In this document: piece after piece, positions 16,935 to 24,599 of the stretch | Layout of the letters: each line of letters opens with the position of its first letter | Position numbering within the stretch: the first letter of the stretch is position 1 | DNA from: UBA6136 sp964386975 | Lineage (GTDB): Bacteria > Pseudomonadota > Gammaproteobacteria > Methylococcales > Methylococcaceae | Assembly (NCBI GenBank): GCA_964386975.1 | Contig: CAYLUS010000026.1 | Coordinates: 1 to 28,006, forward strand | Length of the DNA stretch: 28,006 nt | Direction: 5' to 3' | Notes under the pieces: model-generated | What the model was told of the DNA's origin: nothing | Database searches by the model: none | The model's input: only the letters and a program-made list of their open reading frames with translations | Position numbers and translations under genes: made by a program

Positions 16935-18605
16935 TCAGCGTTTAGCGTTTTTGGCAAGCATCCGTTCCAGGGTGCTGCTTACCGGCGCAGAAGGGGGGAG
17001 CGAGCCCCCAAGATGGACCTCTAGCCTTTGTTGGAGGTCCAAGCCTTTGTTGAGGAGGCTCCGCCGCTCCTCTTCAAGTGCATCCAGTTGCGCTTCAAGC
17101 TGGACTCCGGAGGCTTTGAGGGACTCCCGGATTCCACGCCGAAGACCTTTTAGCGCACTGCCCTCCAGCGAGGGTTTCAGTCGACTGTAGAGAAACCATG
17201 GCGCGAACCATGCCAAGGCAATCAACAGGATGCTGTGAACGGCAAAATCGGTTCCCAGATAGTCAAGATGGTGCATGGCACTGTCGTAATAGCCTTTGAC
17301 GACCTGGTAAGACGCCCAGGCAACTGCCGCCAGAGGCAGGAGTATCGACAGCAGCCAGGCGACCTGCACCGTCCAGCGTTGCAGGGCATTTCCCGGTACC
17401 GCTAATGCCTGACGCATTCTGAGTTGGCCCGTAGCTTTTGCCGCCTGTCCAACGGCCTCGGGCCATTCCCGCAAAGCCTGCTTCAGTGGCCTAACTGCGA
17501 GATTCTCATCGCCTGCTGCAATCAGGAGCTGGCCCAGGGCATCGCCTGTTCTTGATTGCGCCCACTCATCCCAGATCATGGATCGAGTATCTGACCCAGG
17601 GCTTCGACGAATGGGTTCCTCGGTGTCATTGACCCGCTTCAAGGGCGCAAGCTCGCGCCCGGTCATCAACTGAACCGTTGAGCGCATGGCCCATTCCAAG
17701 CCACCCAGCAGGTCATCTTGTGCCTGAAGCCAGAGGGTTTCCCAGAGTCCCTTAAGGCCTGTATAGCCCGAGTACGGTCCGAAAATCGCGATGAGATCTT
17801 CAAGGCAGATCGCCAGCGCCCTCAGGCGCAACCGCTCCGAGTGCGCTTCCAGTTGTGACATCACATGGCGATTAGCAATGCCTTGAAGGGTGTTGCGCAG
17901 CATTGGAAATTCATCGTTTAAGGCCAAGTCCCGGGCGCGAGAATCGGTGCGGAGCACGATCGGCTCCATGAACCCGGCTTCGCCGAGCAGATGCCTGAAG
18001 TCATCGAACTGGACGTCCTGCCCCCGATCCCACTGATTAAGCACAAACAGCCAGGCATGGTCGCCCGCATGCTCGCGGAGCATTTGCCATCCGCGATCAT
18101 CGCGGTAACGTTCCGGACTGACCACATAGATCACCACGTCGATGTGTGGGAGCCACGACAGTACAACCTCACGATGATGGCTTTCGACGCTATCGATATC
18201 CGGCATGTCGACCCACATGATCTGCCGGGCTTCGGCATCGTCATGTCGAGCAACGCGCACTTGATCGATCGGCAGATCTCCTGGTAGTTGAGCAATCTGA
18301 ACAGAATCGTGGAGATAGAGCGAAACCTCCCGCGAAGTCGGTCGTTCAATTCCGGTCCGCGCAACCGCCGCTCCGGCAAGCCGGTTCAAAAGGGTGCTCT
18401 TGCCAACGCCGGTTCCGCCAAAAAAACCGATGACGAGGGGTCGATGGGTATTGGTTTCAAAAAGATCAGAGGGCGATTTTTCGTGAAGGTCAGCGACCTC
18501 CTGGAGGCAGTCGAGGGGCAACCACTGTCGATGGGCAGCGGACTTTACCCATTCGCTCAGTTCAGTAACAAACGCCTCGTAGTGTCGAACAGGGTTCATC
18601 GCCAT
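16935..18605 (-). CDS. Dynamin-like GTPase, membrane-associated (second of a tandem pair)
   Basis: The 556-residue protein has a GTPase domain with P-loop GGTGVGKST (63-71), G3 DMPD (133-136) and G4 NQWD (190-193). A helical middle region follows, then a membrane segment pair (about 412-432 and 453-473) and a coiled coil (about 500-540). This is the pattern of bacterial dynamin-like or fusion-type GTPases that bend or tether membranes. It starts 7 nt after the stop of a paralogous GTPase with no ribosome site of its own, so translation is probably coupled. Such proteins often act as pairs. The membrane acted on and the cargo are not known. Confidence 0.75.
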   Translation of the reverse strand: MAMNPVRHYEAFVTELSEWVKSAAHRQWLPLDCLQEVADLHEKSPSDLFETNTHRPLVIGFFGGTGVGKSTLLNRLAGAAVARTGIERPTSREVSLYLHDSVQIAQLPGDLPIDQVRVARHDDAEARQIMWVDMPDIDSVESHHREVVLSWLPHIDVVIYVVSPERYRDDRGWQMLREHAGDHAWLFVLNQWDRGQDVQFDDFRHLLGEAGFMEPIVLRTDSRARDLALNDEFPMLRNTLQGIANRHVMSQLEAHSERLRLRALAICLEDLIAIFGPYSGYTGLKGLWETLWLQAQDDLLGGLEWAMRSTVQLMTGRELAPLKRVNDTEEPIRRSPGSDTRSMIWDEWAQSRTGDALGQLLIAAGDENLAVRPLKQALREWPEAVGQAAKATGQLRMRQALAVPGNALQRWTVQVAWLLSILLPLAAVAWASYQVVKGYYDSAMHHLDYLGTDFAVHSILLIALAWFAPWFLYSRLKPSLEGSALKGLRRGIRESLKASGVQLEAQLDALEEERRSLLNKGLDLQQRLEVHLGGSLPPSAPVSSTLERMLAKNAKR

Positions 18606-18612
18606 GGGTCAA

Positions 18613-20418
18613 TCACGCTCGAGCCAGCTGATTGCTTGCGCGCGCCAGGGCTGCAGGGCTGATGCCCAGTCGCGTGCCAGTATCCAGTTCCTCAGGGAGA
18701 TGATGCAGCACCTCGGTCATCGCCACCTGGAAGAGGTCAGTTACGGCGATGAACTGCGCCTCCTTGAGTTGCTCTTGGGCACGGTCCATGAAGTGCCCGA
18801 TCGCACCCTCAGCCAGGAGGGTTGTCAGGGACAGTATGGCGGGCGCGATAACAAAGTCCTGAACGCCGATGCCACCGGTGTGCAAGGCGAGGGCAAGGGC
18901 CGCGGCATCGGTGGTGACGCGCGTGGCTCGAAGGCTATTGAGCATGACCGGATGCTCGCTCAGATGATCGTAAAGGGCATGTGCCGTTTTCTCGATTTCG
19001 GGTTGAAATCCCTCAATGTAGACCCCGGTGGCGGCATCAAATCCAATCAGGATGGGGTTACGCTTGCGAGAGAGGACGTGATTGAGTTGCGTGTGCCAGG
19101 GTTGCGAGGCATTTTCTTCAGGAGAGGAGAGCATCAGTCCCTCACTTAATTCAATTAGCAAATGCTGCGCCAGTTGATGGAGCATCAGCATCTCAGCGCT
19201 GCTTCCAGAGGCTGACATCTGCCCCCGTCCCCCAAGCCGAGCCAATTGACGAATCGGCCAGGTGACGGCACGCCGCGCGGCAAGAAGTGCCGAGCCGATC
19301 CCCGGTATCTCCAGTAACCGCAGAAGCTCCGCCAATGCGCGTTGAAAGGTCTCGTAGTGGTGCGGGTGATCCAGGTAATCGCGCCGATAGCGACCGAGCG
19401 CAGCTTGAACTGCGGCATCCACCCGCTGGTGCCACTCGGTGATCAGGCGATGTTCTAAATCCAGTGGCCCGACCCAACTCGACCAATGCCGTTGCAAGAG
19501 CGTCTGTCTGGCCTTGGCAAGGTGGTTGCGGTGGACTTTTTGGCTAAGCGCCACCATATGGCTGAGCAATGCCTCATGAATCAGTTGGGTAGCGGATGAG
19601 CTCAGTTCACGCCGATAGGGGATAGTGAAAAGTTCTGGAGGCCGATCCGCCCTGTAGCTTTTCCACTTGGACAAGAGGGACTGACGCAGGAGCGTCTCGG
19701 ATTCAGGGTCCGTCTTGTTAATGACGACCAGTGTCGGCTGGGCCAAAGGCTCGATCAAGGCCATGAAGTCCCAAACGGTCTGATCGGCATATTTGTCCTT
19801 ACTAAGGACCAGAATGACCACATCTGCCAGGGCAGCCACCTTCAAAACGGCATCCTGGTATTCGTCTGACTGCACCGAATCAAAATCAGGCGTATCCCAG
19901 ATCGTGATGCCTTTGAAGGCAGGTGCGGGCGCCTCTACCGGGATCAGTGAGTAGCAATCGAGCGTGGCATGATCCAGGTTCTCAGGGGCAACGCGCCGGT
20001 AGCCATGAAAGTAATCGGCAATGGCCGATTCATCATTGGAGTTGCTGGAGAAATAAAACCCTTGGGGATGCACGGTGAACCCCGCGATGGGACTCGCACG
20101 CGCCAGGTCGAGACCCGTCAGCCAGTTAATGAGTGTGCTTTTTCCCGCCTGTGTTGGGCCGACCACCGCGATTTGCAGCGCTGCCTCAAGTAGTCGAGGA
20201 TCCTTGTCGATTCTCTCCAGAAAAGATTCGGCAAATGTCAGGGATTTGAGCAGGGAACCCAGCTGATGCCGGCGCAATTCATTGGCCCCCGATGCCGGGT
20301 CAAGCGCCGCCAGATAGCGTTCCTTCAAAAGCTGCAGGAACGCAAGTACAGAACCATCCTTCGGCTCTGTCACCGGTGATCGTTGAACAATGGCGTTGCG
20401 CGTGACCTGGCTGGCCAT
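18613..20418 (-). CDS. Dynamin-like GTPase, first of a tandem pair
   Basis: The 601-residue product has P-loop GPTQAGKST (87-95), G3 DTPD (175-178) and G4 NKTD (234-237). A long helical region follows, with a hydrophobic stretch near the C-terminus (FVIAPAILSLTTLLAEGAIG) and an amphipathic tail. It differs from its neighbour in P-loop and hydrophobic layout, so the pair is not a recent duplication. The ATG at 20418 is chosen: AGGAG sits 11 nt upstream, whereas a GTG at 20430 overlaps that site. It starts 5 nt after the transporter stop and is probably co-transcribed. Activity is inferred from motifs. Confidence 0.75.
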   Translation of the reverse strand: MASQVTRNAIVQRSPVTEPKDGSVLAFLQLLKERYLAALDPASGANELRRHQLGSLLKSLTFAESFLERIDKDPRLLEAALQIAVVGPTQAGKSTLINWLTGLDLARASPIAGFTVHPQGFYFSSNSNDESAIADYFHGYRRVAPENLDHATLDCYSLIPVEAPAPAFKGITIWDTPDFDSVQSDEYQDAVLKVAALADVVILVLSKDKYADQTVWDFMALIEPLAQPTLVVINKTDPESETLLRQSLLSKWKSYRADRPPELFTIPYRRELSSSATQLIHEALLSHMVALSQKVHRNHLAKARQTLLQRHWSSWVGPLDLEHRLITEWHQRVDAAVQAALGRYRRDYLDHPHHYETFQRALAELLRLLEIPGIGSALLAARRAVTWPIRQLARLGGRGQMSASGSSAEMLMLHQLAQHLLIELSEGLMLSSPEENASQPWHTQLNHVLSRKRNPILIGFDAATGVYIEGFQPEIEKTAHALYDHLSEHPVMLNSLRATRVTTDAAALALALHTGGIGVQDFVIAPAILSLTTLLAEGAIGHFMDRAQEQLKEAQFIAVTDLFQVAMTEVLHHLPEELDTGTRLGISPAALARASNQLARA

Positions 20419-20422
20419 TGAC

Positions 20423-22081
20423 TTACACACTCCTCAGTCTGAACTGGCGTACCGCTGCAATCGCCAAAAATGGCATGACCAGCCCCACAATGGTTGCTGC
20501 TATCAGCAGATGGCCGAGAGCGGCATAGTCCGCCGGCGTTGTGATCACACCGGATAACGGGTCCTTGACCTCACGCGCGACCTCAAACCATTGATTCAGA
20601 TATTTGGTCAGTAGCTGACTCAAAGCAAGGGAGAGATTGGTGAACGATGCCATGATGGCGAAGTAGGTGGCCTTGAGGTGGTTGGGCGCCGAGTGGGCGA
20701 TCCAGGCCAGCATCGGGACCATGGCAATATGACCGAGCGGCGATTCGAGCGCGGTATCGATGATGGCGATAAACCGCGCATCGATCAGGCCGCCTGTGAG
20801 GGTTGCCGTCCATTGATGCAGGCCATAGAACATGCCGATGGTGGGCAGAGAGAGGACGGTGCCGATCAGGGTCAACAACGCGATCACCTGAATAATCGAG
20901 CGCTCTGCCATGAAGCGGCGGAACAGGAACAGGCCCAAAAGGCTGAGTGCACTTCCAATCAACGACAGTTTGGCCATGAACGACTGATCAAATCCAAGGA
21001 CGTCAATCATCCACCAACTCGACCCCGGGCCCGGCGATGGCGCTGCCCGGAAGAAAAAAATCAGGATCGCCGTTCCAAGAAGCGTCGCGCGATGCTCATC
21101 CTGCATTTCCGCGGTCAGACGCATCAAAAGCCCCACAATGATGAGCAGCGAAAGGGCAAAAATGATTTCTTGGCCGAATTTGAAATTGGCCATGCCGGTC
21201 AGGATCGAAATCGCGGCAAAGACCAGACCACCTCCAAGAATCCACCAATTGGGTCGGGTGTTGGCCACCGGTTCATGCAGAAGGTGATGAATTTCAGTTT
21301 GGGTATATCCCCGCTCGACGAGGGATGCCCTGTAGCGCCTTTGAAGTATCGCCGCCAAAAGGACTCCCAAACATGAAATCAGCGGGATAAGCAATGCCAT
21401 GAGGTACAGATGGCGGTAAATCAGGATTTTTTCTGCCTCAGACTCATGTTCCACGCCGTCGAACATGAAGACGTTCACCAGCGCTACCGCCAGAGTACCG
21501 AAGATGATGGCGACCCTCCCAAGCGTCTGCATGGTCGCGTGCATCAGACGCTGATCCCGCTCATCCAGCAGGTTGCCGTCTTCATCGGTTGCGGGCACGG
21601 CTTCGACCGTCATCGCATCGGCAACAACGTCCTGAACGACATAACCGACCGGCGCGAGGATGACACTGATGACATACCATTGCCCGGCGGGAAGGAAAAC
21701 CTCCATGGCAGCGCGGTCATAGAGAAGGCCGAGCATCACCAGAAGGCTCATTGCAATCAGGGAAGCTCCAAACAGGACGAGGAACCCCTTATAGCGCCAG
21801 ATCAAATCCACCAAGTGCCCAACCGGCAACTTGAGCGTCCAGGGCAGCATGGCCCAAAACGCAAGACCTGCCAGAAATTCAGCGCTCAGACCCAGATATT
21901 CCTTGACGAAGAAGGTCCCGACAATCGCCGTAAGACCGGAAATTCCGGCGGCCAGATAGACCATGAGCGGTGGAAGGTAGCTGAGCCGCATCTCGCGGCC
22001 GAGCGCGAGGAAATTACGATCGATCCAGGCGATCGCCGCCTGAAGTCGGCCGGGTGTCGATGGCGGATGCGTTTGCAACAT
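20423..22081 (-). CDS. BT1/MFS-type membrane transporter
   Basis: The 552-residue protein has about twelve hydrophobic helices. Its start includes the BT1/folate-biopterin-like segment YLAAGISGLTAIVGTFFVKEYLGLSAEF, followed by LPWTLKLPVGHLVDLIW, and a large polar loop follows the first half. BT1-type carriers move folates, pterins or similar compounds; the substrate here cannot be assigned. It is the first gene of a leftward run with the two dynamin-like GTPases, so its transport may be coupled to a membrane-remodelling event. Ribosome binding before ATG 22081 is weak. Confidence 0.65.
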   Translation of the reverse strand: MLQTHPPSTPGRLQAAIAWIDRNFLALGREMRLSYLPPLMVYLAAGISGLTAIVGTFFVKEYLGLSAEFLAGLAFWAMLPWTLKLPVGHLVDLIWRYKGFLVLFGASLIAMSLLVMLGLLYDRAAMEVFLPAGQWYVISVILAPVGYVVQDVVADAMTVEAVPATDEDGNLLDERDQRLMHATMQTLGRVAIIFGTLAVALVNVFMFDGVEHESEAEKILIYRHLYLMALLIPLISCLGVLLAAILQRRYRASLVERGYTQTEIHHLLHEPVANTRPNWWILGGGLVFAAISILTGMANFKFGQEIIFALSLLIIVGLLMRLTAEMQDEHRATLLGTAILIFFFRAAPSPGPGSSWWMIDVLGFDQSFMAKLSLIGSALSLLGLFLFRRFMAERSIIQVIALLTLIGTVLSLPTIGMFYGLHQWTATLTGGLIDARFIAIIDTALESPLGHIAMVPMLAWIAHSAPNHLKATYFAIMASFTNLSLALSQLLTKYLNQWFEVAREVKDPLSGVITTPADYAALGHLLIAATIVGLVMPFLAIAAVRQFRLRSV

Positions 22082-22198
22082 GATTCAATCAGGGGATGTG
22101 GATTTCTCCCTGTGAATTCTACCGGAAGCCTTAATTCGGTAAGCGCTTAATTCCAGCTCTCTGGAATGGACTCGCTCCGTCTCGATGAAAACCGAGGT

Positions 22199-22238
22199 TC
22201 AACGGGCTTCATCGCGGATTGACGATGAAGTCCGTTGA
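22199..22238. terminator. Long hairpin after amt
   Basis: A 16-bp stem (22199-22214 with 22223-22238, one G-T wobble, 8-nt loop) follows the amt stop by about 20 nt. It lacks a good T-run in either direction, so it may end amt transcription inefficiently or protect the mRNA. A second 7-bp hairpin (ATTCCAG-CTCT-CTGGAAT) lies at 22150-22167. Confidence 0.5.
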
Positions 22239-22259
22239 TCAAAAGGACGTGGTCTTCGA

Positions 22260-23462
22260 TTACCAGCCTGACTCCTTTTCAGGGCTGGCGCTAATCTTGT
22301 GTATGGTGAGGTCAGCACCTGTGAACTCCTCTTCAGGATCCAGACGTAAGCCCACGCTGAGTCGCAACAAACCATAGATAATAAGCCCGCCCAGAAGGGC
22401 AACGCCAATGGCCAGCCCTGTCCCCAGAAGCTGTGGGACCAGCGCGACCTTACCAAGACCCCCCAAGGCCGGCAGCCCAAGGATGCCTGCCGCAATGCCG
22501 CCGAGGGTCCCGCAAAGACCATGCAATGGCCAGACGCCGAGCACATCGTCAATCCGCCAGCGGTTCTGCGTCAGGGTGAACATCTGCACAAACAAAACGC
22601 CAGCTGCAAGGCCCAATACCAGGGCACCGATGGGATGCATGACATCGGAGCCTGCACAAACGGCAACAAGACCTGCAAGGGGGCCATTGTGAACAAAGCC
22701 CGGGTCATTGCGCCCTGCAAGGAGCGCTGACAGTGTTCCACCCACCATCGCCATCAGTGAATTCAATGCCACAAGGCCGCTGATGGCGTTGAGGTTTTGC
22801 GCGGACATCACGTTAAAGCCGAACCAGCCCACCGTCAGCACCCAGGCGCCCAGGGCCAGGAAGGGGATGCTGGATGGCGGATGCGCGGCGACTCCCCCAT
22901 TACGGTGATAGCGGCCACGCCGGGGTCCCATGAGGATGACGGCGACCAGGGCAATCCAGCCTCCGAGCGCATGCACCACCACTGAGCCTGCAAAATCATG
23001 AAAGCCGACGCCGTAATGGGCCTCGAGCCAAGCCTGAAAACCAAGATTGCCATTCCAGGCAATGCCTTCAAAGAAGGGATAGATCAAGCCGACAATCAGG
23101 AAGGTCGCCGCCAGTTGCGGGACAAATTTAGCCCGCTCGGCGATCCCGCCTGAAATGATGGCGGGAATGGCTGCCGCGAAGGTCAGTAGGAAAAAGAACT
23201 TGACCAGCCCATAACCGCTGTCGATAACGAGCTGATCGGCGCCCTTGAGAAAGCTGAGGCCATAAGCGATCTGATAACCGATAAAGAAATACGCGACGGT
23301 CGATAGCGCAAAATCCACCAGTATCTTTACCAGGGCATTGACCTGATTCTTTCTTCGGACGGTGCCCAGTTCGAGAAAAGCAAAGCCTGCATGCATGGCA
23401 AGGACCATGATGGCACCGAGGAGGAGGAAAAGAACATCTGCGCTTTTGTTGACTGCTTCCAT
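22260..23462 (-). CDS. amt: Ammonium transporter, Amt/MEP family
   Basis: The 400-residue protein has about eleven membrane helices and both pore histidines: HDFAGSVVVHALGG (His 164, with the conserved Asp 156) and VWPLHGLCG (His 314). FAAAIPAIISGGIAERAKF is a family signature. It carries ammonia or ammonium across the inner membrane. The start is taken at ATG 23462 (ATG 23471 also possible). An upstream start at 23507 is excluded because it overlaps the -24 element of the promoter. No glnK follows, unlike the usual glnK-amtB pair, so PII control would come from elsewhere. Confidence 0.93.
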   Translation of the reverse strand: MEAVNKSADVLFLLLGAIMVLAMHAGFAFLELGTVRRKNQVNALVKILVDFALSTVAYFFIGYQIAYGLSFLKGADQLVIDSGYGLVKFFFLLTFAAAIPAIISGGIAERAKFVPQLAATFLIVGLIYPFFEGIAWNGNLGFQAWLEAHYGVGFHDFAGSVVVHALGGWIALVAVILMGPRRGRYHRNGGVAAHPPSSIPFLALGAWVLTVGWFGFNVMSAQNLNAISGLVALNSLMAMVGGTLSALLAGRNDPGFVHNGPLAGLVAVCAGSDVMHPIGALVLGLAAGVLFVQMFTLTQNRWRIDDVLGVWPLHGLCGTLGGIAAGILGLPALGGLGKVALVPQLLGTGLAIGVALLGGLIIYGLLRLSVGLRLDPEEEFTGADLTIHKISASPEKESGW

Positions 23463-23495
23463 GATGTGCATACCCGTTAAATGATGCCATCGAAA

Positions 23496-23511
23496 AGCAA
23501 TAACCAAGCCA
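23496..23511 (-). promoter_or_regulatory. Sigma54 (-24/-12) promoter of amt
   Basis: Read leftward the element is TGGCTTGGTTATTGCT, matching TGGCACG-N4-TTGCW with only the A and C at positions 5-6 changed. The invariant GG and GC have the correct 10-nt spacing. It places the transcription start near 23485, upstream of the amt ATG. Confidence 0.82.
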
Positions 23512-23603
23512 GAAATAGAGTCAATCAGAACAATGACTTAAGGGGCATGCCCCATATCGAGGCGCTTAATGAAGGTCCGAAATAGCGCGAAAACGGTCGA
23601 TAG

Positions 23604-23620
23604 TGCACTAATTAAGTGCA
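23604..23620. promoter_or_regulatory. NtrC-type enhancer palindrome
   Basis: TGCACT-AATTA-AGTGCA is a perfect palindrome with the 6-5-6 pattern of NtrC sites (TGCACY-N5-RGTGCA). It lies about 120-135 nt upstream of the start predicted from the sigma54 promoter, the usual enhancer distance. A 12-bp palindrome GGGGCATGCCCC (23542-23553) lies between the two. Confidence 0.8.
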
Positions 23621-23626
23621 TCAGAA

Positions 23627-23661
23627 CAAAAAACCCCCGGTGGCCATGGCGCCATCGGGGG
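23627..23661 (-). terminator. Terminator of the copper operon
   Basis: CCCCCGGTGGC (23634-23644) pairs with GCCATCGGGGG (23651-23661), one wobble. Read leftward it is followed by a run of seven T. It lies about 25 nt after the cupredoxin stop and insulates the amt regulatory region. Confidence 0.93.
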
Positions 23662-23685
23662 TCATTGAAGGGCTTTAACGGGGGC

Positions 23686-24591
23686 TTATGCCTTCTTCTG
23701 GGTCACCGCAGCCAGCAGATTTGAGATCACCCCAACGACTTTCGTAAGTGTTTGCTTGAGGTCGCTGAAAATGGCTTGAATGACTTCATCGCGATTCATG
23801 CCTGCATATCGCCGCTTGCAATACCCGATCAGGAATGGGGTACCAAAAGCACCCAGAATCATACCAAGCAGGAATGTGCCGGATGAGGATCCTGATGAGG
23901 CCGCTGCGGCTGACGTTACGCCAGGTGAGGGCGGTGCCCCAGCCACAGCAGGCTGGAGGCTGACTGCGACTTTTTTCACCGAGTCGCTGACCTTGGGACC
24001 GTAATCATCCGGGATGGCCAGGTCGGTAATCCCGGGGATACTGGGGAACGGGTTACTGCCACGCCCGACGATCAACTGACCCTTCATGCCCTTTTCCATA
24101 TGCTGGGCGATGTCACAGTGCACCAGATAGGTCTTGTCTTCGCTCGGGAGGATAAGGGTTCCGGTGATCTTCGATGGACCAGTTGCTTCAAGATGGAACA
24201 TGCCCTTGTCGTAGATGAACTTGGGCAAGCCGTGCATCATCCACTGGTGACGAATGCGGTCTTCATTGATAAAGGTGACGGTCAGTCGAGTGCAAGGCTT
24301 GACCCGCCACTCATGGCTATCGAAACCGAACATGGTGCCCGGATATTCCTTGGCATATTTCAGCCCGGCACGAACCGTAATATTGACATCTTCGCTGACC
24401 CGACTGCAGCCGGGGGGAAGGGTGTCTTTGTTCATGCCCATGACCATGCCGCCTTCCATATCCATCAGGTGACCACCGCCGTGGTTCATCAGCATGTTGT
24501 GTTCGACAAGCTGGTCGGACCCGGCTGCCGCCCATACCAGATTCGAAGCGGCTAGGAGCCAGAGCGCTAAAGTGTATGTTCCGTATTTCAT
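23686..24591 (-). CDS. Membrane-anchored cupredoxin-like copper protein
   Basis: The 301-residue product has a signal peptide (cut after about ...NLVWA, residue 21), then a Met/His-rich stretch (LMNHGGGHLMDMEGGMVMGM) that could bind copper. A cupredoxin domain ends in VHCDIAQHMEKGM: C-x4-H-x4-M, the type 1 copper ligand set; a further histidine is available in DSHEW or RHQWMMHG. A proline/serine/glycine-rich linker, one membrane helix (SGTFLLGMILGAFGTPFLIG) and a 45-residue amphipathic cytoplasmic tail close it. The ATG at 24591 has GAGGT at good spacing and the gene starts 9 nt before the multicopper oxidase frame ends, so the two are coupled. Function as an electron carrier or copper donor for the oxidase is inferred. 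Confidence 0.8.
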   Translation of the reverse strand: MKYGTYTLALWLLAASNLVWAAAGSDQLVEHNMLMNHGGGHLMDMEGGMVMGMNKDTLPPGCSRVSEDVNITVRAGLKYAKEYPGTMFGFDSHEWRVKPCTRLTVTFINEDRIRHQWMMHGLPKFIYDKGMFHLEATGPSKITGTLILPSEDKTYLVHCDIAQHMEKGMKGQLIVGRGSNPFPSIPGITDLAIPDDYGPKVSDSVKKVAVSLQPAVAGAPPSPGVTSAAAASSGSSSGTFLLGMILGAFGTPFLIGYCKRRYAGMNRDEVIQAIFSDLKQTLTKVVGVISNLLAAVTQKKA

Positions 24592-24599
24592 GGGAGACC

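Noticed and set aside
21410..22150. 246-codon plus-strand frame opposite the transporter
   Set aside because: Highly polar, low-complexity product opposite a clear membrane protein; a shadow.
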